A DNA stretch of 9,735 nt. Origin: Gammaproteobacteria bacterium. Its GTDB lineage: Bacteria > Pseudomonadota > Gammaproteobacteria > Steroidobacterales > Steroidobacteraceae. Of the stretch, positions 1 to 5,556 are shown in pieces. The first letter of the stretch is position 1, and each line of letters opens with the position of its first letter. A model generated the notes under the pieces. That model saw only the letters and a list, made by a program, of their open reading frames with translations, ran no database searches and was not told where the DNA came from. Made by a program: the position numbers and the translations under genes. The stretch is taken from the NCBI GenBank assembly GCA_027451085.1, contig DAIDKA010000044.1:1-9735 (forward strand), given 5' to 3'.

Positions 1-1656
1 CCAGGTGTTCCCCAGGGTGCTGTTGGCAATCTCGCTCGGACCGACGAACAGCAGGCCCGTCTGCTGCGACTGGGAAACGTCCTGTTTGAACACGCGACCG
101 CCACCGGTGACACTCCAGGCATCGAGGATATGCCAGGTCATCTCGCCGAAGGCCGCGAGATCCTTGAACGTGGTCTCGAAGTCGCCGATGTAGGCCTGGT
201 CCTTGTAGATCGGAATGCCATCGACGTAGCTGGGCGGCGGGTTCGCGGAGTAGTACTCGCCGCCGCCGCACAGCGGTGCAGAGGTCGTGCTCAGTACGCC
301 GGACGGGTTGGCGGCCGAGCAGGCATTGAAGTAGTCCAGGTAGCCGGGATAGAACTCGTGCTCCCGTATGACGGTGTCTTCGTGGCGGAAGAACAGGCCG
401 CCCACCCAGTCGAGCTTGCCACCGCTCTTTGATGCCAGGCGGATTTCCTCGGCCCAGGGCTTGTCGTGCAGTTCATCATGGGCGGTCACCAGCACCCGCG
501 GGTTCTGGCCGTAGTACGCAGGGTAGAAACTGAAGGAGGAGTACAGGCCCGTGAGATCGCCGCTGGAGTAATTGTCGTGCTTGGAGAAAGAGGTGTTGGA
601 CGTCAGGGTGGCGAAGCCGAGGTCATCGCTGACAGTGAGTGCGAGGACGTTGACTTCATCCAGGGTTGAGCCCCGGGTGTGGTCCGTGGACTCGTAGTTG
701 TCGAGGCCGTAGTTGGGCGAGACGTACGGGAAGCCGGCCGCATTGTCCAGCTGGTAGTAGTAGGACAGCTGGGCCTTGAAGTCCTCATTGGGCTTCCACA
801 ACGCGGCAACCCGTGCCGCGCGGTAGGTGTACAGGTTGGTGCCATTGGCCGAGGTGGTCTCCGCGGGGCTGCTGATCAGGTTGTTCGGATTCTGCGGAAT
901 GGGTGCGCCGCTGGAATTCAGCACGTACAGATCGGGCTGCTTGATGAAGCCGGCCTGCTCGTTCCAGCTGGCGTTGGCGCGCACTGCCAGCGTGTCCGTG
1001 ACCGGCAGGTTGATCATGCCGCTGGCCTCGCCGTTGGCACCGTAGGCGTGGTCGGTGTAACCGGACCCGACGGAGAACTTGGCGTCGAATCCGCTGGGGT
1101 CCGGGGCGTTCTGCACGAAGCGGATGGTGCCCCCCAGGGAGCCGGAGCCATACAGCGTGCCCTGGGGACCGCGCAGGACCTCGACGTGATCCAGGTCATC
1201 CAGGCGCAGGTTCACATAAAGCGGGGTGTCATCAACGTAGGTTGCGACCGGCGGCACGATCGAGGTGGCGAGCGCCTGCTGACCGGCAGTGGCCTCGCTG
1301 TTCAGGCCACGGATGATCAGATTCGAACCGTTGACGCCGCTGAAGGGACCCTTGTCGGTCACACTGATGCCGGCCATGGACTGGGCGAGGGCGGCGACGC
1401 TGTCGATCCCGCTTTTTTCCAGCTGCTCGCCGGAGACAGCGGTGATGCTCATCGGCAGGTCCTGGGCGGAGGCCTCACGCCGCGTGGCGGTGACGGTGAC
1501 TTCCATCAGCGCGTTGGCGCTGGCGCTGTCCTCGGTACCGGTAGCATCGCTGTTGCTGCTGTTGCTGCTGTCGTTCGCAAGCGCCGCCGCTCCGTATAAC
1601 GCGGTTATCACCGCCAGGGCGATGGGGGTCAGGACGGGTTTGTTTTGACGCTTCAC
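1..1656 (-). CDS. TonB-dependent outer-membrane receptor, N-terminal 552 residues (C-terminus off the left edge)
   Basis: Outer-membrane beta-barrel receptor for energised uptake of a ligand I cannot identify. I translated this frame by hand: it is open from a GTG at 1656 to the window edge with no stop. Residues 1-27 look like a signal peptide (basic MKRQNK start, hydrophobic core, ALA before N28). A Ser/Asn/Asp-rich linker follows, then a TonB-box-like EVTVTATRR (52-60) leading into the plug. Plug motifs are LIIRGL (113-118), YVDDTPLY (140-147) and VEVLRGPQGTLYGSGSLGG (158-176). From about 190 onward the alternating aromatic strands and loops fit a barrel. One long loop carries C446 and C463, a possible disulfide. 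There is no N-terminal STN signalling domain, so a FecA-type sigma cascade is unlikely. The GTG start is chosen because GGGAG lies 7 bases upstream and the signal peptide follows directly. Family members are usually 700-900 residues, so about a third is missing. The family is certain; the substrate is unknown. Confidence 0.93.
   Translation of the reverse strand, partial: MKRQNKPVLTPIALAVITALYGAAALANDSSNSSNSDATGTEDSASANALMEVTVTATRREASAQDLPMSITAVSGEQLEKSGIDSVAALAQSMAGISVTDKGPFSGVNGSNLIIRGLNSEATAGQQALATSIVPPVATYVDDTPLYVNLRLDDLDHVEVLRGPQGTLYGSGSLGGTIRFVQNAPDPSGFDAKFSVGSGYTDHAYGANGEASGMINLPVTDTLAVRANASWNEQAGFIKQPDLYVLNSSGAPIPQNPNNLISSPAETTSANGTNLYTYRAARVAALWKPNEDFKAQLSYYYQLDNAAGFPYVSPNYGLDNYESTDHTRGSTLDEVNVLALTVSDDLGFATLTSNTSFSKHDNYSSGDLTGLYSSFSFYPAYYGQNPRVLVTAHDELHDKPWAEEIRLASKSGGKLDWVGGLFFRHEDTVIREHEFYPGYLDYFNACSAANPSGVLSTTSAPLCGGGEYYSANPPPSYVDGIPIYKDQAYIGDFETTFKDLAAFGEMTWHILDAWSVTGGGRVFKQDVSQSQQTGLLFVGPSEIANSTLGNTW
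1549..1571 (-). repeat. 9-bp tandem repeat encoding a Ser/Ser/Asn tract
   Basis: The unit gctgttgct is repeated about 2.5 times without mismatch inside the receptor gene. Read on the minus strand it encodes the linker S-S-N-S-S-N-S just after the predicted signal-peptide cleavage site. The unit is a multiple of three, so gain or loss would change linker length without shifting the frame. It sits in a disordered stretch before the TonB box, where length change is likely to be tolerated. Confidence 0.6.
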
Positions 1657-1660
1657 TGTG

Positions 1661-1777
1661 GATCTCCCTCGCGGGGCCCAAGGGCCCGTTGTATTCCGGG
1701 GAGATGCCAGTTTTTTCCGGGATTTTCTCCAGCAGCAGGAGATCGCCCCGGGGGCACTCCCCGCAGCCAGATCTCCC
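1661..1777 (-). promoter_or_regulatory. Receptor leader with four GGGAGAT-type elements, including the Shine-Dalgarno
   Basis: Read 5' to 3' on the receptor (minus) strand, the leader holds GGGAGATC at 1777-1770, its complement GATCTCC at 1744-1738, another complement ATCTCCC at 1705-1699, and GGGAGATC again at 1668-1661. The last copy contains the ribosome binding site; its GGGAG core ends 7 bases before the GTG at 1656. So two sense copies flank two antisense copies at intervals of 32, 39 and 38 bases. Either antisense copy could pair with the ribosome binding site or with the upstream decoy, which suggests switching between an open and a closed start. Alternatively, these are binding sites for a DNA-binding protein. 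The copies are seen directly; the regulatory role is inferred. Confidence 0.45.
1674..1687. repeat. GC-rich hairpin just upstream of the receptor ribosome binding site
   Basis: GGGCCC at 1674-1679 and GGGCCC at 1682-1687 are self-complementary hexamers separated by AA. A five-pair stem with a four-base loop is possible. It lies in the loop that would form if the antisense copy at 1699-1705 paired with the ribosome binding site. No T-run follows on either strand, so it is not an obvious terminator. Confidence 0.35.
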
Positions 1778-1791
1778 GGGCTTTTATCCCG
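1718..1791 (-). promoter_or_regulatory. Three-tier nested stem-loop in the receptor leader
   Basis: Three perfect stems nest in order. The outer stem is CGGGAT (1718-1723) with ATCCCG (1786-1791). The middle stem is GGAGATC (1738-1744) with GATCTCC (1770-1776). The inner stem is CGGGG (1749-1753) with CCCCG (1759-1763) around a five-base loop. Total pairing is 18 bp over 74 bases, lying 62-135 bases upstream of the receptor start. No tetraloop, known riboswitch core or terminal T-run is visible. It may be a structured 5' leader, a small RNA, or an operator array. The pairing is read directly from the sequence; expression and function are inferred. Confidence 0.4.
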
Positions 1792-1910
1792 CCGTGTATC
1801 CCCGTCCGCATACGCGGCTGAGGACTGCCTCTCTCGGACCAGACGCCTGTGCAGCAGGCCGGAACCCTAGACGCACTTTGAACTCACCGTTGCAATCCCC
1901 GTGCCTGATC

Positions 1911-1939
1911 TGCACATTCCGGACCGGAAGGCCTAAATT
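1911..1939 (+). promoter_or_regulatory. Possible promoter for the plus-strand gene with a palindromic operator in its spacer
   Basis: TGCACA (1911-1916) and TAAATT (1934-1939) each match 4 of 6 bases of the sigma-70 -35 and -10 hexamers and are exactly 17 bases apart. Within the spacer is a perfect 13-base palindrome, TTCCGG-A-CCGGAA (1917-1929). An operator between the hexamers is a typical repressor position, and also the usual site for MerR-type activators. The palindrome is certain; the promoter call is weak. The half-site TTCCGG recurs at 1694-1699 and 1715-1720, 21 bases (about two helical turns) apart, near the receptor gene. One regulator might therefore serve both divergent genes. 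Confidence 0.3.
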
Positions 1940-1941
1940 GC

Positions 1942-1961
1942 GGTAAATGCAGGCTTTTACC
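1942..1961. repeat. Inverted repeat GGTAAA-N8-TTTACC
   Basis: This is a perfect six-base inverted repeat with an eight-base spacer in the divergent intergenic region, just downstream of the possible -10 of the plus-strand gene. It could be an operator half-site pair. Six-base repeats in a 390-base region can arise by chance, so this is a weak call. Confidence 0.25.
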
Positions 1962-2005
1962 CGATGGGATCAAAAATGGTGCGAGCGGTGTGCGGGTGTT
2001 TGTTT

Positions 2006-2029
2006 GTGCAGCAAGACTTGCCGCTGCAC
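2006..2029 (+). repeat. Inverted repeat GTGCAGC-N10-GCTGCAC upstream of the plus-strand gene
   Basis: Perfect seven-base arms (2006-2012 and 2023-2029) flank a ten-base spacer. The spacer allows further internal pairing (GCAA with TTGC), so a longer bulged hairpin could form in RNA. It lies 17 bases before the ATG at 2047, where it could be an operator or a leader hairpin. It falls inside the extended reading frame that begins at GTG 1990, which is one reason I prefer a later start for that gene. Confidence 0.35.
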
Positions 2030-2046
2030 CAGCGATGGGCGATGTT

Positions 2047-2817
2047 ATGACCGTGAAAGCAAGTGTCCCCCTGATGACCGACATGCCGGGGTTGTGGCGC
2101 CGATCACTGATCGAGCGGGCCGACGGCTTGCGCGATATCACGACCAGAGTGAACTGGCTGCAGGGTCAGACGCTGTTCGTTGATCTGCGGCAGCCTCAGC
2201 CTGCGCCGGTCCTGCACCAGGCAAGATCCCTGCAGGACCTGTCGCTGCAGGACTGCCTGGCGCTTGCCACGCAGGAGGGATTTGCCGGACGGCTGCTGTT
2301 TGATGGCCACTGGTTCGAGTGGCAGCGATCCATCGACTATCAGCCGCAAGCGGCGCTCGCCGATGCCGGCCGGCTGTTCTGGGAGTCCGGCGTGCTGGTG
2401 GAAGAGGGCCGTGATGCGCGGTACGTCGAGCACTGGCATCGCGATCCGGCTGTCGTGACCCGGCCGCTATATGCCATGAGACTGCGTGGAGCCGGACAGT
2501 CCGATGCGATGCTGGTCCGGGCCGGGGCGGTGTTCATGTTTGCCCGCGGCCGCAGCACCACGGTGGCACCGGGGCATACGCTTGAGCAGTGCGTGCTCGG
2601 CGCGGCATCGGTGACCGTGGCTCGCGCGCTGGTGGACTGCGAGATTTCCCTGGGAGAAATCACGGCGGGTCGCTACCTGATCCAGGCCTCGACCCTGCCG
2701 TACCGGGTGGGCCAGGACCTCAAGGTGGCGACCTCAGGATCGTTCATTACGACCTCGGACACGGCGCCTCGCGGTGAGACAGCCGTCCGCCGCTGGGAGG
2801 TCATCGAGGCGGAGTGA
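2047..2817 (+). CDS. Conserved hypothetical protein, possibly Hri1-like beta-barrel (calycin-like) fold
   Basis: A 256-residue protein with no signal peptide, membrane segment or catalytic motif that I recognise, so probably cytoplasmic. Conserved-looking blocks are GLWRRSLIERADG near the N-terminus, VNWLQGQTLFVDLRQ, GRLLFDGHWFEWQRSIDYQP, LVEEGRDARYVEHWHRDP in the middle, and WEVIEAE at the end. The alternating hydrophobic pattern fits a mostly beta protein, perhaps two barrels. The length and WEVIE ending recall the fungal protein Hri1, but that is from memory and tentative. The start is uncertain: the frame is open from GTG 1990, with ATGs at 2035, 2047, 2074 and 2083, none with a good ribosome binding site. 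I chose 2047; 2074 would place the conserved GLWRR block close to the N-terminus. It is divergent from the receptor and convergent with the ABC ATPase gene, with 48 bases between stops. It could also be a cofactor- or lipid-binding protein. Confidence 0.8.
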   Translation: MTVKASVPLMTDMPGLWRRSLIERADGLRDITTRVNWLQGQTLFVDLRQPQPAPVLHQARSLQDLSLQDCLALATQEGFAGRLLFDGHWFEWQRSIDYQPQAALADAGRLFWESGVLVEEGRDARYVEHWHRDPAVVTRPLYAMRLRGAGQSDAMLVRAGAVFMFARGRSTTVAPGHTLEQCVLGAASVTVARALVDCEISLGEITAGRYLIQASTLPYRVGQDLKVATSGSFITTSDTAPRGETAVRRWEVIEAE

Positions 2818-2848
2818 GACCTGACCTCGCCGATCATCAATCACACGC

Positions 2849-2870
2849 CCTGGATGAGCAGCTCATCAGG
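2849..2870. terminator. Bulged stem-loop at the convergent gene ends, weak bidirectional terminator candidate
   Basis: GATGAG (2853-2858) pairs with CTCATC (2862-2867) around CAG. The stem continues as CCT (2849-2851) with AGG (2868-2870) past one bulged G, giving nine pairs. It overlaps the stop codon of the ATPase gene (2866-2868) and lies 32 bases after the stop of the plus-strand gene. No T-run follows on either strand, so intrinsic termination would be weak. It may instead protect 3' ends. Confidence 0.25.
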
Positions 2871-3699
2871 TATTCGTGGTCTGCCGCGACAGCTGCTGCA
2901 GCAGATCGAAGTCCGTCTTAAGCCCCGAGGTGGCGCGGATGCGCTCCAGGATCTCCTGCTTGAGCCGCAGGAACCCGGACTGGTGCTTCATGTCCTGGGT
3001 GCGGGCGGCGGGCAAAGGCACCTCGTAGACGGTGTCGATGCGCCCCGGCCGGGGCGCCATCAGCACCACCCGCCGGCCCAGGTAGATGGCTTCCTCGACA
3101 TCGTGGGTGACGAAGATCACCGTGCAATGCTCCAGCCGCGAGACATGCAGGATGAGGTCGTGCATCACCTCGCGGGTTTGCGCGTCCAGCGCGCCGAAAG
3201 GCTCATCCATCAAGAGGATGCGCGGGCGGCTCATGAGGGCGCGTGCGATCGCCACGCGTTGCTGCATGCCGCCGGAGAGCTGGCCGGGATAGGCGTCCGC
3301 AACAGGCGTCAGGCCCATGACCTTGAGCAGCGCATCGGCGCGTCCAGCGGCAACCTCGACATCCGCGCTGCTGCAGTCGCGGGTGTGGGCAGCCAGCAGC
3401 CGCGTGAACTTGATGTTCTGCGTCACGGTCAGCCAGGGGTACAGGCTGTAGTTCTGGAACACCATGGCCCGTTCCACCCCGGGCCCGTCAATGGGCCGCT
3501 CGTCCACCAGGATGCTGCCTGAGTCATGGGTCTCGAGGCCCGCAATGGTCCGCAGCAGCGTCGACTTGCCGCAACCCGAGGCGCCCACCAGGGTGACGAA
3601 CTCGCCCTCCTCGACCACCAGGTCCACGTCCTTCAAGGCGGCGATGGCGCCAGCACTGAAGGTCTTGCAGACGGACCTGCAGGAGATTGCGCTGGTCAT
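2866..3699 (-). CDS. ABC importer ATPase, NitT/TauT (SsuB/TauB/NrtD) type
   Basis: A 277-residue cytoplasmic ATPase that powers the importer encoded with it. All ABC motifs are intact: Walker A GASGCGKST (39-47), Q-loop glutamine Q82 in VFQNYSLYPW, signature LSGGMQQR (141-148), Walker B ILLMDEP (161-167), D-loop GALD (169-172) and switch histidine H199 in VTHDVEEA. Length and the VFQ...L.PWLTV block match the nitrate/sulfonate/taurine importer family. The ATG at 3699 overlaps the permease stop by four bases (ATGA), and GGAG lies six bases upstream. This frame stays open 235 codons further upstream through the permease gene, but that stretch is the permease read out of frame and should not be counted. 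It is the last gene of the operon. Confidence 0.95.
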   Translation of the reverse strand: MTSAISCRSVCKTFSAGAIAALKDVDLVVEEGEFVTLVGASGCGKSTLLRTIAGLETHDSGSILVDERPIDGPGVERAMVFQNYSLYPWLTVTQNIKFTRLLAAHTRDCSSADVEVAAGRADALLKVMGLTPVADAYPGQLSGGMQQRVAIARALMSRPRILLMDEPFGALDAQTREVMHDLILHVSRLEHCTVIFVTHDVEEAIYLGRRVVLMAPRPGRIDTVYEVPLPAARTQDMKHQSGFLRLKQEILERIRATSGLKTDFDLLQQLSRQTTNT

Positions 3700-4505
3700 G
3701 TCCAGCTCCGCGCGTGCGCCCACGGAAAGGCCCGGCGGTGGACGAGGCGGAAGGTCTGATCCATGGCCAGTCCGATCAGGCCGATGAGGATGATTCCGCA
3801 GAAGATCTTGTCGGTCTGCAGAAAACGCTGCGCTTTGACGATGGCGAAGCCGAGGCCGGAATTGGCGGCCACCAGCTCGGCCACGACCAGGTAGGTCCAG
3901 GCCCAGCCCATGGTGATGCGCAGCGTGTCCACCAGCGCCGGGCGCGCCGACGGGATGATGACCTGTCCGATGATCTCTCCACGCGTGGCGCCCATGGTCT
4001 GGGCCGCCTCGATCTGCGCCATGGGGACCCGGCGCACGTCCTCCGCCACCATCAACACCATCTGGAAGAAGGTGCCGATGAAGATGATGCCGATCTTGGC
4101 GCCCTCGTCGATGCCGATCCACAGCATCACCAATGGCACGAACGCCACCGCGGGCATGTAGCGGATGAAATCGGTGAGCGGTTCGAGCAGCGCCTGCACC
4201 GGCCGGTAGGTGCCGATCAGCAGACCCAGCGGCAGGCCGATCAGCGCCGAGAGTGCCCAGCCTGCCACCACGCGGCAGAAGCTGATCCAGATGTCGCCGA
4301 GCAGGTTGTCGTCGGTGAACCAGCTGACCAACCGCTTGAGGACATCGAGCGGACCAGGCAGGAACACCGGATTGACCAGGCCCGAGGCCGCCAGCGCGGT
4401 CCATGCGGCCAGCGGCAGCAGCAGGCCGGCGGCTGCCAGCAGCCAGTAGCGGCGTGAAGTGATGCTGCCGCGTATGGTCCAGAATCCGGTCCGGCGCGCG
4501 CTCAT
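3696..4505 (-). CDS. ABC importer permease, NitT/TauT (SsuC/TauC) type
   Basis: A 269-residue inner-membrane subunit forming the translocation channel, presumably as a homodimer. Hydrophobic segments lie near residues 21-41, 78-99, 114-132, 136-154, 196-213 and 236-250, six in all as usual for the family. The cytoplasmic EAA loop that contacts the ATPase is clear: EAAQTMGATRGEIIGQVIIPSARP (166-189), with the conserved glycine and the I-P ending. The ATG at 4505 overlaps the binding-protein stop by four bases (ATGA), and its own stop overlaps the ATPase start the same way, so translation is probably coupled. The ribosome binding site is poor (GAAGAA), which fits coupling. Family is secure. The substrate is inferred from the carboxylase and hydrolase genes upstream: urea, guanidine or a related nitrogen compound. 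Confidence 0.95.
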   Translation of the reverse strand: MSARRTGFWTIRGSITSRRYWLLAAAGLLLPLAAWTALAASGLVNPVFLPGPLDVLKRLVSWFTDDNLLGDIWISFCRVVAGWALSALIGLPLGLLIGTYRPVQALLEPLTDFIRYMPAVAFVPLVMLWIGIDEGAKIGIIFIGTFFQMVLMVAEDVRRVPMAQIEAAQTMGATRGEIIGQVIIPSARPALVDTLRITMGWAWTYLVVAELVAANSGLGFAIVKAQRFLQTDKIFCGIILIGLIGLAMDQTFRLVHRRAFPWAHARSWT

Positions 4506-5521
4506 TTCTTCAGTGCCGCGTCGAGGATGGAGCGATCAAGCCCGGCCGCCGCATCCGGCCTGCCGTCCAGCAGTTTGTTGGCGATCAGGAAGTTCGCAAT
4601 GACGGGAGCCACGGCGAGCAGACCCGTGGGGCTCGCCGGATTGAACGCGTCCTGGTTGGCGGCTGCATCAAACAGGCGCGTGCCGGGCAGGAACACCCTG
4701 TACTGCGCCGGGTCCATGCCCACGACCTTCGACATGATCTTCACCGCGGCATCCGGGTTTGCCTTGATATAGGCCACGGTGTCGAACCAGGCCCGGGTCA
4801 TGGCGATGAGGTCCTGGCGCTTGGATTTGACCGCGGCGGCCTGTGCCACCAGTGCATCCGGAATCAGTCCCGGCATGTCACGCGAGGTGAAGATGGCGCG
4901 GCCCTTGCCGCTCTTCTCGATCTCGCTTATCCAAGGGTTCCAGACCACGGCCGCGTCCACCCGGCCGCTGATGAAGGCGGCAGCCGCATCGCCGGCCGAC
5001 AGGTTGACGACGGTCACGTCCCTGGGGGACAGACCGTTGCGAGCCAGGGCCGTGTACAGCACGAAGTGCGAGACGCTGTACTGCTCCAGTGCGATCTTGC
5101 GGCCCTTGAGATCGGCGAAGCTCTTGATCTTCGGACTGACCATCAGGGCGTCGTTGCCGAAGGAGTTGTCGTTGACCAGCACGACCTTCAGCGGCAGGCC
5201 CTTCTGCAGCGGTCCGAGGGTGTCCGACCAGGTCTGGCTGTTGGCGTCCAGCTGTCCGGTGGACAGCGCAGAGATGGAATCGCTGTAGTTCGAAAACCAG
5301 ACGAGCTTGACGTTGGCGCCGTACTTCTTGAAGAACCCCTGTTGCTCGGCGACGTACCAGGCCACCCAGCCGGTCCAGTCGGAGACGCCGACCTTGATGT
5401 CAGCGCGTGCGCTGCCCGTGCCCAGTAGCAGTACCACGAGGCAGACTGTCAGCAGGGCGGCAGGCGCCTGCAGCAGCCGCTTGATGCGCGGCCTGGCCAT
5501 GTCTGTACGCGTCGTCATCAT
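4502..5521 (-). CDS. Periplasmic substrate-binding protein of NitT/TauT-type ABC importer
   Basis: A 339-residue exported protein that captures the ligand and delivers it to the permease. Counting from the ATG at 5521, residues 1-40 form a signal peptide: basic RPRIKR, a long hydrophobic core and ARA before D41. There is no lipobox cysteine at the cleavage site, so it should be soluble. The mature protein opens KVGVSDWTGWVAWYVAEQQGFF, followed by DANSQTWSD, LVNDNSFGNDAL, DLKGRKIALE and AAFISGRVDAAVVWNPW, the two-lobed NMT1/SsuA-like fold. This resembles binding proteins found beside guanidine/urea carboxylase genes. Start choice: the frame extends to an ATG at 5560 overlapping the hydrolase stop, but no ribosome binding site precedes it. 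GGGAGG sits just before the ATG pair at 5521 and 5518 and gives a normal signal peptide; 5518 has the better spacing. Ligand identity is inferred only. Confidence 0.93.
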   Translation of the reverse strand: MMTTRTDMARPRIKRLLQAPAALLTVCLVVLLLGTGSARADIKVGVSDWTGWVAWYVAEQQGFFKKYGANVKLVWFSNYSDSISALSTGQLDANSQTWSDTLGPLQKGLPLKVVLVNDNSFGNDALMVSPKIKSFADLKGRKIALEQYSVSHFVLYTALARNGLSPRDVTVVNLSAGDAAAAFISGRVDAAVVWNPWISEIEKSGKGRAIFTSRDMPGLIPDALVAQAAAVKSKRQDLIAMTRAWFDTVAYIKANPDAAVKIMSKVVGMDPAQYRVFLPGTRLFDAAANQDAFNPASPTGLLAVAPVIANFLIANKLLDGRPDAAAGLDRSILDAALKK

Positions 5522-5524
5522 GTG

Positions 5525-5530
5525 CCTCCC
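5525..5530 (-). promoter_or_regulatory. Ribosome binding site that decides the start of the binding-protein gene
   Basis: GGGAGG on the minus strand ends three bases before the ATG at 5521 and six before the ATG at 5518. No comparable site precedes the in-frame ATG at 5560. This favours initiation at 5521 or 5518, leaving about 35 bases after the allophanate hydrolase stop. It is the only strong internal ribosome binding site standing free of an upstream coding end in the operon, so the transport genes may be translated independently of the hydrolase. Confidence 0.65.
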
Positions 5531-5556
5531 GGCAAGCCGGTTGTATTTCAAGGAGA

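Noticed and set aside
679..1599. Long plus-strand open frame of 306 codons
   Set aside because: It lies antisense to the receptor gene, which has clear plug motifs in its own frame. The translation is Gly/Val/Ala-rich with no family signature, as expected of a GC-rich shadow frame.
1866..1895. Possible minus-strand promoter for the receptor (TTGCAA, 18 bases, TCTAGG)
   Set aside because: The -10 part matches only 3 of 6 bases and the spacing is not ideal; nothing else supports it. The receptor promoter remains unplaced.
1689..1946. 85-codon plus-strand frame in the intergenic region
   Set aside because: It has no ribosome binding site and an Arg/Pro/Ser-rich composition typical of random frames, and it overlaps the repeats and stems better explained as regulatory DNA.
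3700..4404. 235-codon upstream extension of the ATPase frame, giving a 512-residue protein
   Set aside because: This stretch is the permease gene read in another frame. The ATPase starts at ATG 3699 with a ribosome binding site and the normal family length.
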